40,259 nt of DNA from JADHTT01 sp964633845. Its GTDB lineage: Bacteria > Campylobacterota > Campylobacteria > Campylobacterales > Arcobacteraceae. This document shows positions 16,123 to 23,313 of this stretch, piece by piece. The notes beneath the pieces were generated by a model that worked only from the letters and a program-made list of their open reading frames with translations, did no database searches and had not been told where the DNA came from. Both the position numbers and the translations under genes were made by a program. The stretch spans positions 1 to 40,259 of the forward strand of contig CAZWLA010000007.1 of the NCBI GenBank assembly GCA_964633845.1. Reading direction: 5' to 3'. Numbering within the stretch: the first letter of the stretch is position 1; each line of letters begins with the position of its first letter.

Positions 16123-16538
16123 TGAGTAAATTTTTAGAATTAGAAGGTGGCTATTTAGTAATAGGATTGTTTTTTGTAGTAGTTGCCTTTTTTGTAGGTA
16201 CTAGACCATTTGTAGGTGGTGGAAAAGCTTGGAAAAAAACTGTACCATTTACACTATTTGGAATAGCAGGGTTTATTTTAGTACATTACTTTGTAACTAC
16301 TACTAGAATGGACGATGTAAAGACAAGATTTACAAAAGGTGGTGCAGTAATATGTGAAAGTAGAGCGATTAGAAACGTTGCTCAATCAGTTACAATTGAT
16401 CCAAATAATAAATCAGAAAACTGGACACTTGAAGGGGATATTTTTAAATCACCTGAATATGAAAGAGGATTTCATAGTGCTAGATGTTTAGAGTATTTCT
16501 ATCCAAATGAAGAAGAGGCTAAAAAAGCCACACCTTAG
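16122..16538 (+). CDS. Small two-helix membrane protein coupled to nirDL
   Basis: 138 residues. Two membrane helices (about 11-29 and 42-60) flank a short basic loop (RPFVGGGKAWKK), followed by a soluble part of about 75 residues with two cysteines (AVICESRAI and SARCLEYF) that could form a disulfide or bind a ligand. I do not recognise the family. Translation is coupled to nirDL (TAATG). The context suggests an envelope protein for nitrite reduction or heme handling, but this is inference only. The last codons form one arm of a shared terminator. Confidence 0.65.
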   Translation: MSKFLELEGGYLVIGLFFVVVAFFVGTRPFVGGGKAWKKTVPFTLFGIAGFILVHYFVTTTRMDDVKTRFTKGGAVICESRAIRNVAQSVTIDPNNKSENWTLEGDIFKSPEYERGFHSARCLEYFYPNEEEAKKATP

Positions 16539-16552
16539 TGTGCAGCTTTTTT
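16521..16552. terminator. Bidirectional terminator between convergent genes
   Basis: AAAAAAGC-CACAC / GTGTG-CA-GCTTTTTT (16521-16533 with 16538-16552, loop CTTA, two-base bulge). A and T runs flank it on both sides. It spans the overlapping stop codons of the plus-strand membrane protein and the minus-strand LysM gene. Confidence 0.85.
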
Positions 16553-16933
16553 CGCTCTTTTAGCTTGTTTTCTTACAAGTTCTTTCTTAGATTCAAACCT
16601 TTTTGGCTCACATCTTTCGCAAGCTTTATAGTGAATAGATCTATTATCTTCAAAACAGAACTTATTAAGATCTAGTTTTTGTTTTTTAAATCCATGTCGT
16701 TTATTTTTAACTTTTTTTGGTGTATAGTGAATAGCATCACCAACAAAAATTAAATTCATATCACCTGATGGTACTGATTTAATACCCGCAGCTTTTATAG
16801 ATCCAAACCCCAACTTATTCGCAATACCACCTAGAGTATCACCTGGAGCAACAATATAAGTAGCTGCATTTAGACCACTTATTCCTATAGATATAGCACC
16901 TGCTAATATCAATGATTTACTTAAAAACTTCAT
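16535..16933 (-). CDS. Exported LysM protein with a basic, cysteine-containing tail
   Basis: 132 residues. A Sec signal peptide (1-23, ending GLNAA) is followed by one LysM domain (about 25-72: TYIVAPGDTLGGIANKLGF ... IFVGDAIHYTP), which binds peptidoglycan. The C-terminal half is very basic and contains FCFEDNRSIHYKACERCEP (three cysteines, two in a CxxC) and a Lys/Arg/Ala-rich end. CxxC without a following His is not a heme c site; metal or disulfide is possible. I do not know a named relative. The gene is divergent from the pentaheme cytochrome gene, with an FNR-type box between them. Confidence 0.75.
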   Translation of the reverse strand: MKFLSKSLILAGAISIGISGLNAATYIVAPGDTLGGIANKLGFGSIKAAGIKSVPSGDMNLIFVGDAIHYTPKKVKNKRHGFKKQKLDLNKFCFEDNRSIHYKACERCEPKRFESKKELVRKQAKRAKKAAH

Positions 16934-16991
16934 TCTCTCTCCTTAACGAATCTTTAGCAGTATATTATATCTTTAAACATATATACATAAG

Positions 16992-17005
16992 TTGATTAAT
17001 ATCAA
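16992..17005. promoter_or_regulatory. FNR/DNR-type box TTGAT-TAAT-ATCAA
   Basis: A perfect 14-bp Crp/Fnr-family palindrome. Its centre (16998.5) lies about 41 bases before the start expected from the GATAAT at 17026-17031, the class II activator position for the pentaheme gene at 17058. The identical 14-mer occurs at 22618-22631. Confidence 0.8.
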
Positions 17006-17057
17006 GAATATTATAAGATATTTTGGATAATATTCTAGAAAATAATAAGGAAAAATA

Positions 17058-18230
17058 ATGTTAAAAATAATTATGTCTTATCTAATGCTGATGCTAGGTT
17101 CAAGTTTAATGGCAGATGTAGCTAAAAATGATACATGTAAGGGATGTCACCCTGCAATTTATAAAGAGTTTACAAATTCTGCTCATAAAAAGTCAACAAT
17201 TTTTGAAGACCCTATTCATAAGGCAGTTTGGGATATACATCCAGGTAAGAAAAAAGATAAATATGCATGTGCCGAATGTCACACACCATCTGATGCTAGA
17301 ATAATGGAAGCTCTAAAAGAGGCTAAAGCATCTGTACCAAGATATGATAAAGCACAAAATGAAGGTATCTCATGTATTTCATGTCATTCAATTAAAAGTA
17401 TTGAGTCTCATCCAAAATCACATAATAAAAATATCTTAGTAGATAACAATGATAAAAGACCTACTTTATTTGCAGCTAATAAAGAAAAAAGGGGAACAAC
17501 TATTAAATATGAAACAAAATCTTCTTTTATGGGTATGTTCAAGTCAACTACAGGTTCACCATACCATGATATAGACTATTCTAATGATAACTACTACAAT
17601 GGTAATATGTGTATGGGTTGTCATAGTCACAAAGAGAATTCTCATGGTCAAAATGTATGTACAACTGAAGCTGCTGGGGCAAAAGATGAAAATAAAAATT
17701 GTATTACATGTCATATGCAACAAGTGCAAGGAAGTGCTACAACAATTAAAATGTCTAAGACTCACACATCTCATGACTTTGCAGGCACTAGAAATAAACC
17801 AGAGATGCTAGCTAAATATTTAAAAATGGCGTTTAGTAAAACTTCTAGTGGATTTGAAATAACTTTAACAAATGAAGCTACACATAATCTATTATTACAT
17901 CCATTAAGACTAGCAAAATTAAATGTTAGAGTAAATAGTGGTAGGACTACTAAAGTATTAAAATCACAATCTTTCTTTAGAATTTTAGGTCATAATGGAA
18001 AGCCAGCAATGCCATGGGTTGCTACCGAGATTTATAAAGACAATATGTTAAGAGCTGGTGAGACTAGAACTATTAAATATAATACAATTGTAAATAGTGG
18101 TGATATGGTTGAGGCTCAGTTTGGTTACTATTTAGTTAATCCAAAAATGAAAAAGAGATTAAATTTAATTGATAATAAAAAAGTTACAAAGTTTAATATT
18201 TTAAAAACTGAGTTCTTCCAAGTAAAATAA
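17058..18230 (+). CDS. Periplasmic pentaheme cytochrome c (paralogue 1)
   Basis: 390 residues with a Sec signal peptide (1-19) and five CxxCH heme sites, in order CKGCH, CAECH, CISCH, CMGCH and CITCH, all in the first 225 residues. The last is followed by Met (CITCHM), as in NrfH/cytochrome c554-like families. Histidines such as SAHKKS and THTSHDF may be distal ligands. The C-terminal 165 residues form a beta-rich domain without cysteines. It is paralogous to the gene at 24990-26105 (same heme order, same HTSHDF/YTSHDF and beta domain). Probable role is electron transfer to or from nitrogen-oxide reductases, inferred from context and the FNR-type promoter; an enzymatic role cannot be excluded. 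Confidence 0.85.
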   Translation: MLKIIMSYLMLMLGSSLMADVAKNDTCKGCHPAIYKEFTNSAHKKSTIFEDPIHKAVWDIHPGKKKDKYACAECHTPSDARIMEALKEAKASVPRYDKAQNEGISCISCHSIKSIESHPKSHNKNILVDNNDKRPTLFAANKEKRGTTIKYETKSSFMGMFKSTTGSPYHDIDYSNDNYYNGNMCMGCHSHKENSHGQNVCTTEAAGAKDENKNCITCHMQQVQGSATTIKMSKTHTSHDFAGTRNKPEMLAKYLKMAFSKTSSGFEITLTNEATHNLLLHPLRLAKLNVRVNSGRTTKVLKSQSFFRILGHNGKPAMPWVATEIYKDNMLRAGETRTIKYNTIVNSGDMVEAQFGYYLVNPKMKKRLNLIDNKKVTKFNILKTEFFQVK

Positions 18231-18241
18231 GAACTTTAAAT

Positions 18242-18277
18242 AAAAAGCTTATGAATTTAAAAGTTCATAAGCTTTTT
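18242..18277. terminator. Bidirectional terminator with 14-bp perfect stem
   Basis: AAAAAGCTTATGAA / TTCATAAGCTTTTT (18242-18255 with 18264-18277), loop TTTAAAAG. It serves the pentaheme gene on the plus strand and encodes the last nine or so codons of the minus-strand YbiB-like gene. Confidence 0.9.
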
Positions 18278-19151
18278 CAACTGACTCTACTTTATTAGAT
18301 ACAAATAATATTAGTGCAGCATTTAATTTTACTATTTTCATAAGTTCATCACTTGGATTATTTATAATCTCTAATGATTCCTCTAAAGATATTCTATCCC
18401 AAGATTTAGTATAATTGATACCAAAGTCAACTGGATCTAATTTGTATTCAGTAGTAATCCCATTTTCTATTATCCAGTATTGACACTTACTGTATATTTC
18501 CGAAGTACCTTCATTGCCTTTTACAACTACTAGTTTTTTGTATCTTGGAGCAAACATAGCAGCATATTTTTCCATAAATGGTTTATGGAATACACCTACA
18601 AAGCCAATATCACTAGATGCTGGACTTGTTAATCTTTCTACTGTATTTAGACCAGTTCTTGTGCCTAGTCGTTTTCTAATTTCTGTTAGAGAATGTAATT
18701 CTCTAAATATATCTTTTCTATCAAAAAAATGTAAGTTTGATGAAGAAGTTATATTTGAAGCAATCTCTTTGGCTGTGACACCCTCTTTTGCTGGTTGAAG
18801 TTCATCTCCACTTACAATAATATTTAGATTGTGTTCTTGTAATACTTTCGCAATAAGTGTAAATAAAAATGGATTATTTCTTTTCCCATCATAAGGGTAG
18901 CCTAGTTCAATAGAGTTAGGTATAGTTATTTTTTTAATAAAGTTATCAAAGGCATCTAAAGCACCTTGAAATTCTTCATTTGTTTCTGGTTTTAAACGCC
19001 ATCCAAGTAAAAAAGCACTTACCTGTTCAGGATATGCTTCACCTTTTAGCATCATAGTCATAGCCTCACACATTTGTTCTCGTGTAAGGTCATGATTATG
19101 CCTAGGTCCTGTACCTACAGCTTTTATATATTGATGAAAATTATTTGGCAT
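18249..19151 (-). CDS. ybiB: YbiB/TrpD2-like glycosyltransferase family 3 protein
   Basis: 300 residues with the anthranilate phosphoribosyltransferase-like fold: an N-terminal helical domain (LTREQMCEAMTMMLKGEAYPEQVSAFL compressed here to its family pattern around residues 23-50) and a catalytic-like domain. The glycine-rich phosphoribosyl-binding loop of true TrpD (GTGGD) is replaced by GYPYDGKRNNPF, as in YbiB/TrpD2, which binds DNA rather than making phosphoribosyl anthranilate. It is unlikely to act in tryptophan synthesis. YbiB-like genes recur beside nitrite/siroheme genes; here it follows cobA by 11 bases as the last gene of nirF-cobA-ybiB. The physiological role is not known. Confidence 0.8.
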   Translation of the reverse strand: MPNNFHQYIKAVGTGPRHNHDLTREQMCEAMTMMLKGEAYPEQVSAFLLGWRLKPETNEEFQGALDAFDNFIKKITIPNSIELGYPYDGKRNNPFLFTLIAKVLQEHNLNIIVSGDELQPAKEGVTAKEIASNITSSSNLHFFDRKDIFRELHSLTEIRKRLGTRTGLNTVERLTSPASSDIGFVGVFHKPFMEKYAAMFAPRYKKLVVVKGNEGTSEIYSKCQYWIIENGITTEYKLDPVDFGINYTKSWDRISLEESLEIINNPSDELMKIVKLNAALILFVSNKVESVEKAYELLNS

Positions 19152-19162
19152 TAGTTTATTAC

Positions 19163-19903
19163 TTATTTATCAAACCATTGAAGTTGCTCACGAAGCTTTA
19201 CAACTTCTCCTACAACAAACAGTGATGGTGTTGGTAGATCTTTTGCTTGTTCATAGATATTCTCTAGAGTTCCTACTATAACTTTTTGATCTTTTGTGCT
19301 ACCGCGACTTATTACAGCAATTGGTGTATCTTTACATTTCCCAATTTCAATAAGTTTTTTAGTAATTTTATCTAAATTATGTAAGCCCATTAAAAATACA
19401 ATAGTATCATCTGTTTTGTAGTTTTCCCATGGAATTTGAGATTTTCCCTTAGCAGCTTCATGTCCTGTAACAACTCTAAATGATACAGAAACTCCCCTAT
19501 GTGTTACAGGGATACCAGCATATTCAGGAACAGAAATAGATGATGTGATACCAGGTATAAATTCAAATTCTACACCTCTTTCTTTGATATACATCGCTTC
19601 CTCTCCACCTCTACCAAATACAAATGAATCACCACCTTTTAATCTACATACATTTTGATATTTACATGCAGCTTGGTATATAACTTCATTAATTTGATCT
19701 TGTGGCATAATATGATTTGAGTCTTCTTTCCCAACATAGATAAATTCACATCCATCTTTTGCATACTCTAAAATATCTGGATTTGCTAATCTATCATAAA
19801 TAATTACATCTGCTTCTTTTACAATTCTTAATGCTTTTAATGTAAGCATCTCAATATCACCAGGACCTGCTCCTGTTAAAAAAACTTTACCAAACTTACT
19901 CAT
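19163..19903 (-). CDS. cobA: Uroporphyrinogen-III C-methyltransferase (SUMT; CobA/NirE)
   Basis: 246 residues. It adds two SAM methyl groups to uroporphyrinogen III to give precorrin-2, the first step to siroheme, heme d1 and cobalamin. Typical motifs: VFLTGAGPGDIEMLTLKAL near the start, DVIIYDRLANPDIL, CRLKGGDSFVFGRGGEE, FIPGITSSISVPEYAGIPVTHR and VFLMGLHNLDKI. It is a free-standing methyltransferase, complementing the separate Met8-type gene. Placed directly behind nirF (8-base overlap), it is best viewed as the NirE of heme d1 synthesis, although it would also feed siroheme. Confidence 0.95.
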   Translation of the reverse strand: MSKFGKVFLTGAGPGDIEMLTLKALRIVKEADVIIYDRLANPDILEYAKDGCEFIYVGKEDSNHIMPQDQINEVIYQAACKYQNVCRLKGGDSFVFGRGGEEAMYIKERGVEFEFIPGITSSISVPEYAGIPVTHRGVSVSFRVVTGHEAAKGKSQIPWENYKTDDTIVFLMGLHNLDKITKKLIEIGKCKDTPIAVISRGSTKDQKVIVGTLENIYEQAKDLPTPSLFVVGEVVKLREQLQWFDK

Positions 19904-21041
19904 ATTTTCTTCCTTTTATTTGAAATGATGTTGCGGGTGATTCTAACCCTGGTGCTTCATACATAAATATACCAGATGGTTTTTGTATATTCATAATATC
20001 TCTTGCTCTGTACCAACTATTTGTTTCTATTACAGATACAATATTTGCATCATTTACAGATACATATAGCAGTGGTTTATTATTTGACCATCTTACATGA
20101 AGAACTTTACCTTCAAATTCAAATCTTTTTATAATTTTCAATGTTTTTGTATCAATAATCTCAATTACTGGAAATTTTTTACCACTATATGTAACTGCTA
20201 AGTGTCTTTTATCAGGACTAAGGCTTGTAAAAACTGGCATACCTTCTGTTTTAATATTTTTTATAAAGTTAAAATCCATATCGTATACTAAAACCTTATT
20301 ATCACCAACTGCTGGTACAAATACAGTATCTCCACCTATACTCCAAAATCCAAAGTGTGGAACTTTAAGTACCATCTTTCTATTTTCATCTAAGAATATT
20401 TTTACTTTTTTATATGTCATTGTATCTAAATCAACTGTACCAAAATGCTTAGATGTGAAAAAACCTACAATATATTTATTATCTTGAATCATAGCATCAA
20501 ATGGTAATTCTCCTACATCTGAGAATTCTTTATATACTTTAAAGTCTGCTTTAGATTTTCCAAGACTCATATCTTTATATACTGATATTTTATCGTTATC
20601 CATTTGAGCAAATATTAGATAGTTTTTATAGATCTTTATACCTACATTTTTAGATCCAGTTTTAATTTTTCTGATTGGATTTAAATCTCTATCAAGGATA
20701 TCAACACTTTGATCGTCATAGTTTGCAACAGCTACATAATGTTTTCCAATTACAAATCCAATTGCACTTTTACTTGTCTTGTATTCTGCTTCAATTTTTT
20801 CTGTAATTGGATTAAACTTTACTACATAACCATCACGGCTAATTACATAACCATCTTTACCTTCAAACTTTACTACACCATGATTCATGTTGTGCATATT
20901 TTTAATTGTTGAGTATTTTATACCATTTTCTATAACCGCAAGAGATTCAGTTTCTCTCTCTACTACAAAGTATTTTTCATAACCTAATAAAGATGTAGCA
21001 GTTAATGCTAATCCTATAAATAATTTACCAATTGTTTTCAT
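19896..21041 (-). CDS. nirF: NirF, heme d1 biosynthesis protein
   Basis: 381 residues: signal peptide (1-20, ending LLGYEKYF) and an eight-bladed beta-propeller with repeated segments such as VAVANYDDQSVDILDRD and LAVTYSGKKFPVIEI, homologous to the d1 domain of NirS. There is no CxxCH site, which separates it from NirN and NirS. NirF is periplasmic and acts late in heme d1 assembly, converting the NirJ product to dihydro-heme d1. The ribosome site is GGAGG. No FNR-type box is visible just upstream; an ATGCT-TTT-AGCAT repeat lies there, so transcription may come from a weak local promoter or read-through past the nirJ terminator. Confidence 0.92.
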   Translation of the reverse strand: MKTIGKLFIGLALTATSLLGYEKYFVVERETESLAVIENGIKYSTIKNMHNMNHGVVKFEGKDGYVISRDGYVVKFNPITEKIEAEYKTSKSAIGFVIGKHYVAVANYDDQSVDILDRDLNPIRKIKTGSKNVGIKIYKNYLIFAQMDNDKISVYKDMSLGKSKADFKVYKEFSDVGELPFDAMIQDNKYIVGFFTSKHFGTVDLDTMTYKKVKIFLDENRKMVLKVPHFGFWSIGGDTVFVPAVGDNKVLVYDMDFNFIKNIKTEGMPVFTSLSPDKRHLAVTYSGKKFPVIEIIDTKTLKIIKRFEFEGKVLHVRWSNNKPLLYVSVNDANIVSVIETNSWYRARDIMNIQKPSGIFMYEAPGLESPATSFQIKGRKYE

Positions 21042-21088
21042 TTTTCCTCCAATTATGCTTTTAGCATATAATTTACGGTTTCATATCT

Positions 21089-21114
21089 AAAAAAGTGAAA
21101 CTATTCACTTTTTT
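21089..21114 (-). terminator. Intrinsic terminator at the end of nirJ
   Basis: The 10-bp stem AAAAAAGTGA / TCACTTTTTT (21105-21114 with 21089-21098), loop of six, with flanking A/T runs. It touches the nirJ stop (21113-21115) and separates nirC-nirJ from nirF-cobA-ybiB. Confidence 0.85.
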
Positions 21115-22240
21115 AACGATTTTCACCTATTTCTTTATTTGTTAAATAACATGATGGATCTTCAGCCCATAAGTCTCCATGTATTGCATATGCTCTACTT
21201 CGGCTACCACCATTACATATATCGATATATTTACAAGTACTACATTTACCAGAAATATCCCGTGGACTTTTTCTTAATTTTGCTACAATATCACTTGATT
21301 TGCCTGCCCAAACATCTTCAAATGATGTTTCAAGATAGTTACCAATATATTCTGGAAAAAATGGATCAGGCTTAACGTTACCTTCCCAATCCATGTTTCC
21401 TAATCTATTACCAGCACTATTACCACCCCATGCTTTTAACTTTTTTGTTAAGCTATCTACAAAATCTGGGTATTCATGTTCAAATCTTTTTAGAAGTAGT
21501 ACTGAATCCATCTCCATATTTCCAGTTACAAGATCAATATCTTTACCTTCATTATAGTATTCAAATGCCTTATCTATAATAAACTCTACATATTCTCTTC
21601 GTTCCTCTTTTGTAATATCAATTTTTAAATTATCTAATCCACGACCAGAATAAACAAGATGTGATATATACAGTTTATTTGCTCCAAGCTCTTCAACTAG
21701 ATCAAACATTGCATAGAAACTATCTTTTGTCTCTTTTGTAAGTGTAAATCTAATTCCAGCATTTCCACCAGCTTCTTGAATATGTTTAATACCCTCAATA
21801 GCCTTTTGATAAGAACCTTTTTGTGCTCTAAAATAGTCATGAATCTCTTCAGTTCCATCAATACTTATACCAATATAATTAAATGTATCTACTATTTGTT
21901 TAGCATTTTTTTCACTTATATACATACCATTTGTAGATAAGTATGTCATAATTCCAGCTTTTTTCATAGCAGCAGCAATATCAAATATATCTCTTCTAAT
22001 TAGTGGCTCACCACCAGAGAATATTACAAATTTAACACCAGCGTTTACCATCTTCGGTATTGTTTGTTCAATTTGTTTAAGAGTTAGGCTATCTGTACCA
22101 TTTGCATCAGCTTTACTATAACAATGATGACAAAGAAGATTACATCTATTTGTAAAATTCCATATCATTATAGAGCCATTTAGAAGTCTCTCTTTTTTAT
22201 CTTCTAAAGTTGACTTAATAAGATTTGATAATCTAAACAT
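21113..22240 (-). CDS. nirJ: NirJ, radical SAM heme d1 synthase
   Basis: 375 residues. The radical SAM cluster motif CNLLCHHCYSKAD (CxxxCxxC, Cys33/37/40) is near the N-terminus, with FSGGEPLIRRD as the SAM-binding GGE motif. The C-terminus has a SPASM-like auxiliary-cluster region, CSTCKYIDICNGGSR ... DPSCY. NirJ removes the two propionate side chains of didecarboxysiroheme and introduces the oxo groups of heme d1. Its ATG overlaps the stop of the preceding cytochrome gene (TAATG), so the two are co-translated. Confidence 0.94.
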   Translation of the reverse strand: MFRLSNLIKSTLEDKKERLLNGSIMIWNFTNRCNLLCHHCYSKADANGTDSLTLKQIEQTIPKMVNAGVKFVIFSGGEPLIRRDIFDIAAAMKKAGIMTYLSTNGMYISEKNAKQIVDTFNYIGISIDGTEEIHDYFRAQKGSYQKAIEGIKHIQEAGGNAGIRFTLTKETKDSFYAMFDLVEELGANKLYISHLVYSGRGLDNLKIDITKEERREYVEFIIDKAFEYYNEGKDIDLVTGNMEMDSVLLLKRFEHEYPDFVDSLTKKLKAWGGNSAGNRLGNMDWEGNVKPDPFFPEYIGNYLETSFEDVWAGKSSDIVAKLRKSPRDISGKCSTCKYIDICNGGSRSRAYAIHGDLWAEDPSCYLTNKEIGENR

Positions 22241-22560
22241 TATATTGCTCCTTTATAAGATAGAACAAAATCTGTAATAAGGTCAATCTCTTTTTGAGAT
22301 AATTTATCACCAAAAGCTGGCATTACAGACCTTTTGTGACCTAATTGTTTATACATTGATTTTGGAGCTATTATATGCCCTTGTATCTCACCTCTTGTTC
22401 TTGTATTTGCCATTTGTGCAAATGATGGACCAAATGCAACAGATGTTTGATGGTGGCAACCCCAACAATATGCTTTAAATACTTTTTCTCCAGTATTTAA
22501 ATTGTCTTGTGCATTAGCAAAATTTAACATAATAAACACTGCTACTAATAACTTTTTCAT
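22240..22560 (-). CDS. NirC-like periplasmic monoheme cytochrome c
   Basis: 106 residues: a Sec signal peptide (1-17, ending NFANA|QDN), one heme site CWGCH (residues 32-36) and a Met in SVMPAFGDKLS (near 80) as probable axial ligand, a class I cytochrome c layout. It resembles NirC, NirM or cytochrome c55x proteins of nir clusters, which pass electrons to NirS or take part in heme d1 maturation. It is translationally coupled to nirJ, and a perfect FNR-type box lies 58 bases upstream of its start. Confidence 0.85.
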   Translation of the reverse strand: MKKLLVAVFIMLNFANAQDNLNTGEKVFKAYCWGCHHQTSVAFGPSFAQMANTRTRGEIQGHIIAPKSMYKQLGHKRSVMPAFGDKLSQKEIDLITDFVLSYKGAI

Positions 22561-22617
22561 ATACTCTCTCTTCTACATATTATAACCGTAGTTTATCATT
22601 ATTATCATATTCACATA

Positions 22618-22631
22618 TTGATTAATATCAA
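22618..22631. promoter_or_regulatory. FNR/DNR-type box TTGAT-TAAT-ATCAA upstream of nirC-nirJ
   Basis: A perfect palindrome, identical to the site at 16992-17005. It lies 58 bases upstream of the nirC-like ATG on the minus strand, with TATAAT (22584-22579) downstream, and 56 bases upstream of the divergent Sel1 gene. A TTG that would extend the Sel1 frame falls exactly in this box, which argues against that start. Confidence 0.8.
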
Positions 22632-22686
22632 TGGTTTTGGAGATTTATTCCAATATAATCAAAATTATAAATATAAGGATGTAGCT

Positions 22687-23103
22687 ATGATGAAAAAGAT
22701 TTTATTTTTTCTATTATTGTGTAGTAGTCTAATAGCAAATGATTATAATGATGGTATAAAATTTTATAAAGATAAAGATTTTGAGAGTGCTGCAAAATGC
22801 TTTATAAAAGCTGCAAATAATGGTGATCTTGAATCAGCATATATATTGGGATTTTTCTACACAGGTGGTACTGGTGTAAAGATGGATCTTAAAGAAGCAT
22901 TAAAGTGGTATGAGAAAGCTGCAAGTGTTGGACATATTAATGCACAGGTAAATCTTGGCTGGGCATATATAGGTGGTCAGGGTATAAAGTCAGATTATGA
23001 AAAAGGTGCCTATTGGATCAAAAAAGCAAAAGAAGCAGGTAGTGCTCAAGCTAAGCAGCTTTGGGTACAATTTGAATTAGAAAAATATTATAAGGGTAAA
23101 TGA
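22687..23103 (+). CDS. Exported Sel1-repeat protein
   Basis: 138 residues from the ATG at 22687, which has the ribosome site AAGGA eight bases before it. A signal peptide (1-19, ending SSLIAND) precedes two to three Sel1-like repeats: ESAYILGFFYTGGTGVKMD followed by EALKWYEKAASVGH, then AQVNLGWAYIGGQGIKSD and AYWIKKAKEAGS. Sel1/TPR-like solenoids mediate protein contacts in the periplasm. Such small proteins are abundant in Campylobacterota. The partner is unknown. The stop overlaps the next ATG (ATGA). Confidence 0.82.
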   Translation: MMKKILFFLLLCSSLIANDYNDGIKFYKDKDFESAAKCFIKAANNGDLESAYILGFFYTGGTGVKMDLKEALKWYEKAASVGHINAQVNLGWAYIGGQGIKSDYEKGAYWIKKAKEAGSAQAKQLWVQFELEKYYKGK

Positions 23104-23297
23104 TGTCAAGTGTAAATATAGTATTAACACTAGTTTTTGCAGCAGGTGTGATGATAATAATGGTGCTACCAGCTATGAAAATAGCCGATTGGTTAAGTTC
23201 AAAGTTTACTATAAATCAAGCTTTAGATGATAAGTTAACAGTAATATTAACTATTATCTTATCATTAATAGTTGGGGCAATATTAAGATTTGCATAA
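23100..23297 (+). CDS. Small two-helix membrane protein
   Basis: 65 residues with two predicted membrane helices (about 6-29 and 45-63) separated by a short loop, WLSSKFTINQALDDKLT. I do not recognise a family. The ATG overlaps the Sel1 stop (a second ATG follows at 23103), so the two are translationally coupled. Its end is a short hairpin GCATAAT/ATTATGC (23293-23299 with 23308-23314) without a T-run, a weak terminator at best. Confidence 0.6.
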   Translation: MMSSVNIVLTLVFAAGVMIIMVLPAMKIADWLSSKFTINQALDDKLTVILTIILSLIVGAILRFA

Positions 23298-23313
23298 TTT
23301 AATTATATTATGC

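Noticed and set aside
18249..19151. Annotation as anthranilate phosphoribosyltransferase (trpD).
   Set aside because: The GTGGD substrate loop is replaced and there are no trp genes nearby; the YbiB/TrpD2 group fits better.
22618..22686. An N-terminal extension of the Sel1 protein starting at a TTG.
   Set aside because: The TTG is the first half of a perfect FNR box, and the ATG at 22687 has a ribosome site and begins a normal signal peptide.
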